Source: Dimorphilus gyrociliatus (taxonomy: Eukaryota > Annelida > Polychaeta > Dinophilidae). From it: DNA of 64,000 bases. Location: the NCBI GenBank assembly GCA_904063045.1, contig CAJFCJ010000002.1:1758422-1822421 (forward strand), read 5' to 3'. The notes beneath the pieces are model-generated. The model ran no database searches and was not told the DNA's origin. It saw only the letters and a program-made list of their open reading frames with translations. Positions 38,897 through 54,200 of this stretch are shown here, piece by piece; position 1 is the first letter of the stretch, and each line of letters opens with the position of its first letter. A program made the position numbers and the translations under genes.

Positions 38897-39776
38897 ATGA
38901 ATAAAATATCTACACTTTCTTCAAAGATGAATGATGCTGCTCATGAATCTAATAAAACCAAAGAAGAGATTTTTAATTATTACAGCCAATGGGCGGAGAG
39001 TGGAAGATACGAAAATGTTTGTTGATATGGCAAACTTTCAAATAACTCTACCCCTTTTTATAATTTTCAAAAATATTTCTTAGGATCTTGGACCCCAAAA
39101 CTATAGAGGACCAATATATTGCGCTGAAGAGCTGAGTAGACGATTAATAGACAAGAACTTACGAATTTTAGATGTCGCCGCCGGAACGGGATTCTTGGGA
39201 AAGGAGCTGGCAAAGCTTGGCCATAAAAATATAGATGCCCTTGAACCTTCAATTGGTATGATTAAAATGCTAAAGAGGTTAGCGACATATACCAGAGTAT
39301 ATTCGGATCAAATCGACGAAACGGAAATTCTCTCAATAGAGGCAGGCGAGTGAAAATGTGCATATAAAATAAAGAGCGGAAGTTATAAATCTGAGACATT
39401 TTCAGATCAATACGATGGCCTGGGTGTCGCTGGAGGTATGGGCGAGGGTCACATTCCGTGTTTAGGACTGCTACAGTTGATTAAGTTGGTTAGAAAAGGT
39501 GAAGAATAAATGCAAAAATTGTCATTTTATTATATATCTGACATTCCAGGAGGCTTTATTGTTATTGTTATGAGGAAAGCTTATCTGGAGTCGGTAGCAG
39601 AATATAAGAATAGGCTGGAGCCATTTATGAAATATTTGGAAAAAAAGGGTTATTGGAAATTGTTAAAAAAAGAGACGAAAGAAAGATATTCCTTTTCTAA
39701 TCAAGGTTTACTTTACACTTTTCAAGTTGAAATAAACGGCAACGTTAACTATTGTGACGTCAAAAACTACTTATAA
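38897..39776 (+). CDS. METTL27: METTL27-like SAM-dependent methyltransferase
   Basis: Class I methyltransferase resembling the Williams-Beuren region protein METTL27. Exon 1 begins MNKISTLSSKMNDAA and contains IFNYYSQWAESGRYEN; the intron donor is GTTTGT. Exon 2 has YRGPIYCAEELSRRL and motif I ILDVAAGTGFLGKELAKLG, then LEPSIGMIKMLKR. Exon 3 has QYDGLGVAGGMGEGHIPCLGLLQLIKLVRKGG, where GHIPC matches the family. The last exon ends at 39776 with KERYSFSNQGLLYTFQV. About 230 residues, usual for the family. The substrate is unknown in any animal. Confidence 0.85.
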
Positions 39777-40651
39777 CTTAAAAACTCATTTGAGAAGTTT
39801 TATTACTGTCTGTATGGAAACCTTTTTCGATCTGAAAAATGCGATATCTATTTAAAGTTAGAGATCAATTTATTCTTTTGAGAATTTTTAATAGCCATTG
39901 GTAGTAAGCGCTAATCTTTCTTAATTTTCACCGATTGAATTTGGAATAATTTGGGTTTGAAACGTGATATTTTCCATGTTAAATTATAAATAAAATACTT
40001 GAACAAAACGTGCACAAGTGTCTCTTTTATAAAGTGTATTTGCACAACAAAAGCTTGAAACATTGTTGATAAGTAAAGTACAAGCCAAACCAAACGTTAG
40101 TTTTTCTGCTACCTTCATACTTTGAGCTGGCAGGAAGCTTATCTGAAAATATAATAGTCTAATATTAGACAAATTCTTCAGTTGAGATTAAACAAAAGTG
40201 ATTTTTTCTGTTATCAGAATGTTTTGGGAACAGTTTGTTTTCATAAAACAAATCAAATGGAATAATCAAGACATCATGCTTTTATCAAAGAACCTTTCAA
40301 TTTGTAAAAAATTGGAAATTCGGTTCTAAATTAAAAAACTATAAACAGCACTTACTTTTTATTCTAATCCGTTAGTTTCCAATGCTTTCTAAAAAGCTTG
40401 AGATTTTTCAATTTAAGGGTTCATGGCAAGTCCTTCACTTTTGTCAGCCATTTGTCTTCTTTCAGCCATCTTTTAAAGGTTAAGTGCAGAAAATACTTTC
40501 TTTTTCTTGCAGCTCTATGTTTGAAGCACACTTTCGCATATAAATAATACATTACCGCTATATTGAGTAGCAATTTTCAATATTTAAGTAACTTAAAAGT
40601 TCTACTTTACAATTTGTTGGATGTGAAAGACGAATAATGACTGGTTTAAAT
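39777..40651. other. Intergenic with one short orphan frame
   Basis: About 875 bases between converging genes. The only item of note is a 44-residue minus-strand frame with a signal-peptide-like start (39984-40118). The rest is AT-rich. Confidence 0.4.
39984..40118 (-). CDS. Possible short secreted peptide frame
   Basis: A 44-residue frame, MKVAEKLTFGLACTLLINN onward, with a hydrophobic N-terminal stretch ending near SSFCCA, then a Lys-Arg pair. It could be a small secreted peptide or the first exon of one, or chance. No homology is recognised. Confidence 0.15.
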   Translation of the reverse strand: MKVAEKLTFGLACTLLINNVSSFCCANTLYKRDTCARFVQVFYL

Positions 40652-43600
40652 TTATATGGCCGTATAGAATTGATAGGTTCGATTGTCATATAAAGGCCTT
40701 CCTACATGATTTGATTCAATAATTTTGCTTAGTCTCTTATTCTCAGTTTCCAAGTCGAAATTGCATTTTCTCAACTCTTCGTAGCGTTCCTTAAAATGAC
40801 TTAGATCTTGTTTTAAATCGTTAAAATCCTGAAGAAGAGAGTCGTTTCTTTTCTGAAAATCTTGCAGTTTGACGACAATAATGTGCCATTTTTCGTCCCA
40901 GGACATTCTCGAATGCATAATTTTTGTAATAGTTTCTGTGATAGTTATTTTAATTGATATTTTCTCGGAAGACACGTCATGAGGCTTTGTAAAGCTTAAA
41001 TTGTGAACACTACTTCTAGCAGGCATAGTGTTCCTAAAGCTCGAATTGTGGCTTTCAAGAGGCAGAGTTCTTCGAACAGGGTTAACAACTCCTCTTACTT
41101 TCTGTCTCATTACAGGACCACCATTTTGAGACGGTTCGCTGGGTGCAATAAACTCCTTTCGCTTGGATACTAAAGGAGTACAATTTGTGGAGCGGGACTG
41201 AATTTCTCGACTAGTGGGAGGTTCTTCTCGAAATGAGGAACTACGTTGAAATAAACTGTTTGCAGATTTCGCAAACATATCTTGATTTTTATACATTTCT
41301 ATTTGCCTCTTTAAATCATCTTTTTCTTTTATATTTTGACTGTTTTCAATCTCCAATTGTTCGTGTTTTTGTTGTATATCGAGGTACTCTTTCTGCAGAT
41401 TTTCTAATTCTGAGTATAAATTCGTTTTTGCAGATTTTAAGTTATCTATTTCTTGAATATGCTCTTTCTCTACTTGCTTTCGAACACATATTTTTGCATT
41501 TGTCACTTCTTGTTGTAATTTTGTCAAAGCTTTTTTCTCAAATATTTCATTATTCTTTTCAAGATTATCTTTTGTGTGACGTAAATCAGCTTCAAGAGAT
41601 TTGATCCTCTGTTTCAAGTCCAAGTTTTCGACGGTTAATTTCTCATTGTTCTTCATATCAGACTGATCTTTCGAGTCATTTCTTTCCAGCTTATTAACTT
41701 CTAAAATTTTGTTCTTTTCTTTGGAAATTGCTGTTTCTTTTCTTAAATCATCGAGTTGAATTTGTAAGCTGTTATTACGTTCAGTTAATCTGTTAATTTC
41801 ATTCCTCTGTGACTCTATTGATCGCTTTTGTGTTTCCACAACGATTAGTTCTTTTTGTACACTTTCCAAATCTTTTTCTAACGAGGATTTGACAGTTTTA
41901 AGGCTATCTACTTCGTCTTTACATTTTCCCTCTATTTGTTGTCGAACGTTAGCTTTGGTTTTAGCAATCTCTTCTTGAAATTTCTTTAGAGCTTTTATTT
42001 CGAATTTGGCCTTTTCTTCTCTTTCTTCCCGTAATTCGTTTTCTAGGGCTTCGACTCTTCTTCTCAATTCTGTATTCTCTATTTCTATTTCAGTTATCGA
42101 AAAACTTTGTTGGAGTTCTTCGGATAGCGGCCTTCCATTGAGAGCAGCTCCATTTAATGATGAAAGAGAAGCTAAACTTCTCATCTTTGGCCTATTCTGA
42201 GAATCATTCAAACTGTTGACTTCCATTTCCAACATAGCATTTTCCTCCAAACACTTTTTCATATTAATTTCTAGATCTTCTTTTTCCTGTAAAAATTATT
42301 AATAAATTTATAACATATACATGAATTTAACCTATAAAATAAAATATACATACAGTAATAAGTATTTCGATGCGAGACGACTTTGAATCCGATTCCCTTC
42401 GTAAATTTTCCAAACGACTTTTATTTTTACTTAAATCGTTCTCTAGTGAATCTTTTTGTTTCAATATCATATCTATTTCTTTCCTGAGATCCTAAAAAGC
42501 GTTTATAAATTTTAATAAGACATTAATATATTGCTTCAGGTATTTAACGTACATCGACAGTTGTTTTGTAGTAATCGAATTCGTTGAGTTTGTTTTTCAG
42601 TTGGCAATTCTCTTTTTCAAATTTCTCCAATTTAATGATTTGCTCTTTTAGAACGTCCATTTCGTCTCGATACTTCCTTACTGAAGTGGCATCTTTTGTC
42701 AGAGATAAGTTATTGTTTCTTAACAATTCGATATTCTTCTCCAGGTCATTAAGCTGTTCTTGTAAAATTGAGTTTACTTTCGTCTTTTCTTCGCTGAAAA
42801 ATCATTTTCGATTTATTGCCTAAGTATAATATACGGGTAGTATGGGAAAATTTATTCAATTTTATTGAGTTATTCTCTGCTCAAGTAGCCAATGCGTCAA
42901 GAAAATCATTTCAATAGCATCAAAAGCTACTAGTTGACATGTTTCCACACTGAAGTTTGATACTTACACTTCGTTGTCGAGAAATGTACATCTCTTCCTC
43001 TTTTCCCTCAACTCTTCCATAACGGCAAACTCTTTAAATGCGGTTGGAGCTGTCAAAAATCCCTTTCTTTTTTCCAAAGTATTTTTGCAGAAATCTCTCT
43101 CTAATTTAAGCTCATAAAACCTCTGAAGTGTTCAAATTTCCAATTAATAAACAGCCATATTAGCAAAGGAATTGGTATTTACTTGTAAGCTATTGTTTCT
43201 GTGACGTATTGTATTGGCTAAGGTTAATTTTAATTTTTCTGCGACTTCTCGCAAGTCGTCTTGTTCCGACAATATATCATTGGGTATCACATAACTGAAA
43301 TTTTTTCCGTCCGTCAACTGAAAAACATTTTCGTTTCGGTTTAATACAGTAGGAAAGAGTTCATCATACTTTAACTTAAACGCAAAATTTTAATATATCC
43401 CAAGACTATGGACTTTTTCTGTCTTATTTACAGAATAGTCGAGGCTATTTCGGGAGTAAATCTCACAGTTTTTAAGGAAAATGTCAAAGGTTTTTTTTAC
43501 TTCAAATAAGGAAAGAAGTTGTTAAACTTTGATTTGTTTAAATAATTGTGAGAAAATTTCTCTTTCAATACCGACTATAATCTCTTATTTAGTTTAATCA

Positions 43601-45867
43601 TCCCCTTATTCGTTGACCAGAATAGAGCTTTCATTAATAACAGATAACAGACACGTTATTGTTTATTACCTTTATTGAAATTTCAGATAGAGATAATTCA
43701 TAAATGAAAGGCCCAAAAACAAGACAACATTTATTATTTTATAGTAAACTCTAATTTAAAGTAGTAAATAACTATCGTTATGACTACGTAAATAGATCTT
43801 AAGAAAATCACGTTATTAAAAATACGTTGACCAGTTAAATCGAGAGCCTTTTTTTTATCTTAAAGCTTTTAAGTAAACCAAATGGGGCGAATTTATTCGG
43901 TACAGGCCTATTTAAGGCTAAAATCAACCTGATTATACCTCTTACTTTTTATCATAACAATGAATAAAATACATATTTTACTAACCTGCTTAATATGATT
44001 CATAAGAGCTTGTTGCGTCCCTTCTTCCAACTGCAATATTTTTCCGACATATTCTTGACGCTTTTCGCATTGAACAGCACAGCCTAATAGTAAAAGTACT
44101 GTTTTCTCCAGAGACTTGAGAGCAGTATCTGTAAAAGTAAAACATTTTCATTTGATATTTGAAGGAATTAACGGTGCAGACGGCAGACTAAATAATCATA
44201 AGCAAACATGTGTGACAAATAACAATACTAGGCTGTTTGAATAAGGACAATACGTTTGGCGTTTTGTTCGACATATAGTTATAATAGGCCGTTTGACAGT
44301 CTTCGAAAATGATATATTACCTAAATTGGTACCTTTATCGACTTTGCCTCATTTGTAATATCAAAATAACCTACAGAGCATACATCAATAGCAAGTGCTT
44401 ATTTTAATATATTTAACAGTAATTGCTTTTTTTGAAAACTTTTACGGTTAACGAACACGCATAGTTGAAAATAATAAAAAGATATTTTAATCGTACGAGA
44501 GCAGCGTGTGCGCTATATTATTAAAGTAAATAAACGTACTTTGTCATGTACTATTTTATCAAATATAAAAAAATAGTTTAGTCTGAAGATAATGCAATTT
44601 ATCTCCTGAAGAATTCATACAAAATTGATATAGCTTTCATTCAAAAATTAATAAACTAATCATAGAATACACCACCCACCAGTTCAAATTGAATGAATAG
44701 CTTTGAGAACTGATTCGCTAACATAAATTTTCTGGACAGCTTTTCCCTTGTATCATTTTGGGGTCTACCGCTGTTATACTTTGTTGAAAAGTCTTTTGAA
44801 ACTTTGTCAATTAACAATGATATTTGCAATTCTAATTGTACCTAAAAAGCAACCTCTAGATATGTTTTAAACAAATATACTTTGAGTTGAAGTCGACTAT
44901 TAGTCTCAAAATTTAAACAAATACAAAATATATCGTTATCATGAGATACACCGATTCTCATATCAAACTAAACTTTGTATGATATCAATATTAAACATGA
45001 ACTAATTTATCTAAGTTTTTCATGTGGTAAAAATATAAATACAAACCTTTAGTTGGTGTTTGAATAATCGATGCAACGTCTGGTAGTTCTGTAACTACAG
45101 TTTGTTGTAGAATTTCCTAAATTAAAATAGAACGTTAAGCCGATTTTCTATACTAATTGCAGCTTTCCTCTCACCTCATAAAAAGCAGTAATCTTAAAAA
45201 GAAGACCGGTTAAATTAACTAATTTGGCGTTTGAGTCCTTATTGATTCTTTCAACAATCCCTGGTAAATCTCTTTCGTCGCTAACAGAATAAATATAATA
45301 GACTACAATCGATTAACTATTAAGAGATATATTACATCAATGAATATACGTCATTTAAGTAAACTCCATCTGCCAAGTCATAAATATCCAACTGATCACT
45401 AAGACTAAAAGACATTACCTGTAAATAAAAATTGCAAGGTAACCGGATTCAATAAACAGAGAACATTACATAGCACTTCAACCATAGACTATCCTATTTA
45501 TAAATACAAGTTAGATGTTAAAACTTTGGATCGGCTTTAAAAAATTTATGTCCTTGAAAGACAATGGACGTAATCATTGTTAACGTTCTTAACATAGACT
45601 GAGACTGATAAGGACGAAAAACTAAAATTTACTATAAAGCCTTTATTCAGCTTTGCATTATGTATTTACTTCAACATCTTAAAAAATTAGTTTTCTTCTA
45701 AGATTGATTGATTAATCATACTAATTAGATTAAATAAGTTTACATTATAATTTTCTTAACTAAAAAGCACTAGTAAATTCTTCATCTCGAATGAATTTTA
45801 TAGTTTAAAAATTGTTTACCCATGTTATAAGAGGACTTTCCATAAAATCTTGAACGCTTCGTTCCAT
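40652..45867 (-). CDS. CCDC88/Girdin-like HOOK-domain coiled-coil protein
   Basis: Microtubule/dynein or G-protein linked scaffold of the HOOK/CCDC88 group. The first exon (start 45867) gives MERSVQDFMESPLITW, joined to LSDQLDIYDLADGVYLNDVY, matching the Girdin HOOK domain start. Next come a short domain with NLTGLLFKITAFYE, VTELPDVASIIQ, and LLLGCAVQCEKRQEYVGKI, strongly Girdin-like. The coiled coil follows, with VRKYRDEMDVLKEQIIKLEKF and LNEFDYYKTTVD near its start and a 545-residue last exon (40652-42286) of heptads, a Ser/Pro/Arg-rich break (about 41000-41270) and a final coil. My exon sum is about 920 residues, half of vertebrate Girdin/Daple. Introns at 43.3-44.0 and 44.1-45.0 kb are unusually long here. 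Confidence 0.8.
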
Positions 45868-46203
45868 CTTGGTTCTTGCACTCAATACCAAATGCTAAAT
45901 AAGTTGAATCAATAGACTTGAAATGCACATATGTGTTTCGTCAATTAATCCTTGTTAGAAATATCAATGTGACAAAGCACGAAAATTCAAACGGTCCGCC
46001 GCAACGTCTGAATGGAAAATGACTGCGGAGAGCGCATGCTTGAACGAAATCTCACCAATCAGGTCGCTCATACCTATCGTTCAACACCTGGCCATATTTA
46101 TATATACAATACGTATTACATATAACATTCACTAGAGGGCGCTTTGGTATAAATTATAAAACGATTGAAAATTCAAATTTAATTTCTCGTTTCTGTATTC
46201 ATG
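45868..46203. other. Spacer upstream of the CCDC88-like gene
   Basis: About 335 bases between two minus-strand genes. It should hold the promoter of the CCDC88-like gene and the RPS27A 3' end. Nothing else is seen. Confidence 0.4.
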
Positions 46204-46864
<661 letters not shown>

Positions 46865-47110
46865 GGTGCCGCCTATTAAATAATTAATTAGATACTATGT
46901 AACGCGAATACAATTTGTCTTTAAATTCTGTTAAACACCATGCACCTTGACACGTGGTATTTTATAAATGACTTTTTTCTCGTAATTTCGAAAGCAGTTG
47001 TCATATAATAATTACTAAACCTTATCAGTATAATTTTTGTTATAATTTGAAGCTAAATTTGGGCAGTTTTATGCCTTTTGACTACTTTAAAATGAAAAAA
47101 ATTGACTTAC

Positions 47111-47156
47111 CGTCGGTGTTTTCACAACTATGGCGGATTCAAACCGGAAAAGGAAG
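47111..47156 (-). promoter_or_regulatory. RPS27A 5' UTR exon with TOP-like start
   Basis: The minus strand reads CTTCCTTTTCC and, 40 bases on, CGACG with a GTAAGT donor. This fits a terminal oligopyrimidine transcription start followed by a first noncoding exon. The exact start base is inferred. Confidence 0.55.
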
Positions 47157-47246
47157 TTTCCTATGTTTTCTTGTAATTTAGTGCGAGTCTTACTATTTCC
47201 GTGCGATACTAATTCTGTTATACCACGAAATATAACTTTTAAACTA

Positions 47247-49214
<1,968 letters not shown>

Positions 49215-49453
49215 ATTATTATTATCGTTTGAACAGACATGAACATAGATGTTGAATAAATTCTGTACCAATTGGATGACATAGAAAATCATAATTTGAT
49301 AAGGTTTCCGACATTATTTACTTTTAGTATTTTATTTTTCTATATTGATATATACTATTATTGATAACCGAATTTTTTCTCTCAGTACTTAATAATATTT
49401 AATAAAAGCATATTTATAACGTTCTGATTATTAAATTGTATTCTATATTGGTA

Positions 49454-50524
49454 TTAACGATTTGTTTGAGTAATAATAATTTTAATAACTTTATTTTTAC
49501 TTGTACAATTATATGTAAATATCTTCAATATTTCTGCTCTAAAATTATCGCTAAATAGACAATATAAAATAAAATTAATAGATGAATTTGAAATATTGAA
49601 GATTGAAGCTATCAATTCCGCAACTTCCCAACTGCTATTTGGTATTTGATTATCGCTTTGTAAGCATGGATCTTTTTTTCTGCTCCATCCAGCTATTACT
49701 AGTATGCACTTTGGCAAATTTAAAATCATATAGATAATTACAATAGCAATTAATAATATTGTTAGCGATCTGTTGTGGCTATTTGCCCTAGCGGCATGAG
49801 TAGAGCTGACTATTGCTATTCTTACTTTTGTAGCAATTCTTAATTGACGAATTAAGAGAAAATTAATGATGGCTAGAGCACTCCACGGTATAATATACCA
49901 AAAAATTGGCAATAAGAACGAATGAAAAGCACATATATAACCTTTTAAGTTATCTTTAAGGTTGGCTGTAACAAGTTTTCCAATAATAGGTAGATCCCAC
50001 GTTTGCAAGTCATACGCAATCCAGTTAGGAAAAGTTAATACTAACGGAAAGCCAATAATAAAGGTAATAATACACACATGATTGAATTTACTTAATGTTC
50101 TTGAGTAGAAGGGTGATTTGACGGCAAGGTATCTTTGAATAGTTAAAGCAACTATAACTAGACTTGTTATTCCAAGCGATGTCCAATGAATGGGATTTAT
50201 GTATAGAGAAAGATAAGGTTCAATTTGAAATGTTACTCTTAAATATTCAAAATCGCTTAAGTTTAATAAATAAACTCTATAACGAATTATCGATGTACAA
50301 AGAACCATTAAATCAGAAGACACCAGTATTTGAAGATATCTTGTTGTTATTTGACTTCTTAAACTTTTTCGACATAAGATAGAGATCGTTAAAATATTCC
50401 CAAAAAGACCAATAGCTGTTAAAATTGCTATTGCAATCCGAACACGATTAACTATGTCGACGTAGTAAGTCATTTCGTTGACTGAGAGGAGAAAAATGTT
50501 GTTCTTTTTTCTTACTTTCCACAC
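49454..50524 (-). CDS. Rhodopsin-type GPCR, FMRFamide-receptor-like
   Basis: Intronless seven-transmembrane receptor of about 350 residues. Start may be 50524 or the internal Met at 50473 just before TM1. Visible: TM1 IGLFGNILTISIL with the conserved Asn, TM2 LVSSDLMVL with the conserved Asp, TM3 end TIQRYLAVKSP (Q-R-Y in place of D/E-R-Y), TM4 FIIGFPLVL, TM5 around LLPIFWYIIPW, TM6 ILLIAIVIIYMILNLPKCIL and TM7 ISNSSINFILYCLFSDNFR. The overall pattern resembles invertebrate FMRFamide and related peptide receptors. The ligand is unknown. It converges on RUVBL2 with 239 bases between stops. Confidence 0.85.
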   Translation of the reverse strand: MWKVRKKNNIFLLSVNEMTYYVDIVNRVRIAIAILTAIGLFGNILTISILCRKSLRSQITTRYLQILVSSDLMVLCTSIIRYRVYLLNLSDFEYLRVTFQIEPYLSLYINPIHWTSLGITSLVIVALTIQRYLAVKSPFYSRTLSKFNHVCIITFIIGFPLVLTFPNWIAYDLQTWDLPIIGKLVTANLKDNLKGYICAFHSFLLPIFWYIIPWSALAIINFLLIRQLRIATKVRIAIVSSTHAARANSHNRSLTILLIAIVIIYMILNLPKCILVIAGWSRKKDPCLQSDNQIPNSSWEVAELIASIFNISNSSINFILYCLFSDNFRAEILKIFTYNCTSKNKVIKIIITQTNR

Positions 50525-51253
50525 AACTTACGACTTATGACGTCTATTTGCCAACTTCAGATAAGAAATTATGTACAATAAGTTTTTATTCAAATTATTC
50601 CTTAGAACGCACTTAGGCTACTCGTATACTCGTATCTCTTCTATTTCTTTACAATTGAATATTCAAAATTCAGTCCAATATATTTATAAGGAGAGATAGT
50701 TTTAATTTGTTTCCTAATTTCGTTATATGATAAACATGGAACATAATTTGAATTGTTGTCAATTAACGGGATTTATTATAAAGTAAATTATATGAATGGA
50801 AAATAATAGTAGATATTTTTATAAATAACTTTACGTTTTTATTGTCGAACTTTATGACTTTTGACAAGAGATTTACACTTATTGCACACGTTGGCTAGAG
50901 ATAAAAGTCCTTTAACAATAATTTTTAAAGGTGAAATTTTTAATTAATATATAACAGCCGTTTCTCCGAATACTTCTTTGCAAGTTTTACTTAACTTTTT
51001 GCTTAAATTCGACTATTTACAAATTTTGTCAACCGTGAAACTTCATAAAAGTTCTCATTGGTTCTTCCTGCGGTACTAATATCACGTGATCACAATAATC
51101 AGCAGACAACATTGTACCGTATTTATCAACTTTTGTTTCATTTTGATACAGCAAAGTAAGTCTGTTTCAAGCTTTTTTCCCTTTTGATCAGTTAGTGATT
51201 TTAATTTTATTTACTTGTCCATTATTTGCAGAACGAAATAAAGGTTTCAAACA
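50525..51253. other. Divergent spacer between GPCR and ACOX3
   Basis: About 730 bases, AT-rich. It should hold both promoters, and probably a short ACOX3 5' UTR intron or exon just before 51254. Nothing else is recognised. Confidence 0.45.
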
Positions 51254-54200
51254 ATGGAGAATTCTAAGGTTCCAACTATTCCTACTTTGGATGAAATTTT
51301 GAAAGATTTTCCTCCAGGACCATTAGATGTTTATCGCAAAAAAGCATCTTTCGATTGGAAAAAACTAAAATTACATATTCACGGTGAAGATTACCTTAAA
51401 TTTCAGGTGAGATACGTTTACTTTTGTAAATATTTTAAGCAAGTTTTATTTTGTCCCAGTAAATGAACCTTGAAAAAAGTTTTTGTTACCTTATTGAATC
51501 TCAAGGTCGTGATAGGGGGCAAGATAAAGATTTCTTGAAATTTTATTGTCAATATCAGTAGTTTTTGTATTGATAAAATTGACAAAAAAAGAGTAATTAA
51601 TATATTGTTATCGAGTTAACTAATATAGTTTATATCTTTAAAAGCGAAAAAGTAGAGCTTTTAAAAGTTCTATAGATGGAATGTAAATATTTATTAATTA
51701 CTCTAAATTTAAATGCATTTTTAAGGAAAAATATAAACTCAAAGGAAAATATGCATATAATTTATAGTATGCTGTTTGGAATGCCTTGGAAAATGATCCC
51801 ATTTTTTACCATTCGGATAAATCAATAAGTTTAGAAGAAGAACGTGAAAGAACGTTTAATCGAGTGAAGCGTCTCTTCGAATATGATTTTGGTAATAGCG
51901 AAGCAGCGGGTAATTGTGGGCCAATGGCTGGTCATGCATCAGTATGCACACTGTTGCCTGTAGACGGGTCTATGAATACGCGATATGGATTGAGTGTCTT
52001 TGTACGTAAACTTATTTCTCTTTTTTTTCAAAACAGTACACTATTTGGAATGCTCTTGAAAATGATCCAACATTCACTCGCAATATTGGAAGTTTAACCT
52101 TAGAACAAATCCGAAAAAATTCAGACAATCATGTTAAACGATATTTTGAATATGATTTTTTAAATGATGACGATATTGCCAACAATCCACTTCTGGTTGT
52201 CGCTCACATTGGAGCATTATCTAGCTATGATCCAAGTTCCTATGCTAAAAATATGCTCAATAGAGAGGTTTCCATTCTCAATAAATTAAGCCAATTAATT
52301 TCCATTTAAATGCAATAAAAAGCATCTTATTTTTTGAGTAATTTTATATATTCATATCAAAATCTAATTCAGATGTTCGGAAGAACAACTAGAACTGCTG
52401 GTTCCGAAAGACATAAAGAATATTTTGATGATGTTACAAACTTTCAAGTAAAAATATATTTCTTTAATTTATTTTCGCTAGATTGACATTAATTTTTTTC
52501 ATAGAAATTTGGATGTTTTGCTTTAACCGAATTGAGCCACGGATCGAATACAAAAGCAATGAGAACTACTGCAACGTATGATCCATCTACTGAACAGTTC
52601 ATTCTAAATACGCCGGATATCGAAGCAACGAAAATTTGGGTAGGAAATCTTGGTAAAACAGCTACTCACGCCGTTGTCTATGCCCAATTAATTACTCCAG
52701 ATGGAGTGAATCACGGACTTCATTCATTTGTTGTTAAAGTTCGAGATGAAAGAACACTTCTGGCTGTTCCTGGCGTTATTGTTGGTGATATGGGAGAGAA
52801 AATAGGCTTAAATGGTATTGATAACGGATTTGTAGCTTTCAATAATGTACGAATCCCAAGAGAAAACCTTTTAAATAAAACTGGAGACGTTACTTCAGAG
52901 GGAAAGTATGTTACTCCTTTCAAAGATCCAAATAAAAGATTCGGAGCTTCCCTTGGCGCCTTATCGGGTAGATTATTATTGTTATGATACTATTGTCTCA
53001 GTTAACTTTACATGGTTTTCTTCCAGGTGGCCGTGTTACAATTAACTGTATTTCCGTAACTAACTTGAAATTAGCTATCTGTATCGCTATTAGATATTCA
53101 TGTACAAGGCGTCAATTCGGACCCAAAGAGGGTGTTGAATTGCCTGTAATCGAATATCAAATGCAACAATGGCGATTAATACCGTATTTAGCGGCAGCTT
53201 ACGTTTTGGATGTATTTTCACGTCAATTTTTCATGAATTTTGTTGAATTACAAATTGGATTAATGGCTGGAGATAAATCTGATAGGCAAGATAATTTGGG
53301 AAAAGAATTACATGCTCTATCGTGCGCGTCTAAGGCAGTTCATAGTTGGATTGCAAGAGATGCAATTCAAGAATGTAGAGAAGCTTGTGGAGGTCACGGT
53401 TATTTTAAAAGTAAGAAATTGATCATTTTATTTGAGTAATATCAATTTTTTAAATATCATTTTTCAAATTTATAGTTAACAGATTAGGGGAATTGAGAAA
53501 CGATCATGATCCAAATTGTACTTATGAAGGAGACAACAATGTTATTTTACAGCAAACTAGTAACTACGTTTTGGCAAGCTATGGAGCAGTGAAAAGAGGT
53601 ACAATACTGTCAACTCCCCTGAACGCCTGCGAACCTTTGAATAGATTCAAAACTATTTTGACGTCTACATTCAGACGTAAATCTGATACTGTATCATTAA
53701 ATGAAGTTATAGAGGCTTATGAATGGCTAATATGCTATTTAAGCGAACAGAGCGCCGAAAAGTTGACTTTGGAAAGCAAATCAAATGATTCCTTTACGGC
53801 GAGAAACAATAGTCAAGTCTACTTTTGCCGAACCCTTGCAATTGTAACTTTTGAACACCATCTTTTGAATCGAGTCCGTGAATTTGTTAACAACGAAACC
53901 GAGGATAGTCTCAAACCCGTTTTGTCGCAAATGCTAACACTATTTTCCGCCTGGATTCTGGAAAAACACTTGTCTACTTTATACGAAGGAGGCTATTGCT
54001 CTGGTAAAGACCTAGCAACCTGCGTAAGAAAGACGGTCGTGGATCTTAGCCATAACCTCAAGAACGAAGCTGCAGCACTTGTTGATGCTATCGCTCCACC
54101 AGATTTTGTTCTAAATTCCCCAATTGGCTCTTCCAATGGAGAAGTAAGTTAACTTATAAATTAGTATAAACTCTTATTGATAATAAATTTCGTTAAAAGA

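Noticed and set aside
41233..41604. 123-residue plus-strand frame opposite the CCDC88-like coil
   Set aside because: Complement of heptad coiled-coil coding sequence, with no signature of its own.
47130..47180. ATG at 47130 as the RUVBL2 start (MADSNRKRKF...)
   Set aside because: It overlaps the probable RPS27A 5' UTR exon, and its donors join the next exon less well than the MSKIQ exon at 47247, which is exactly in phase.
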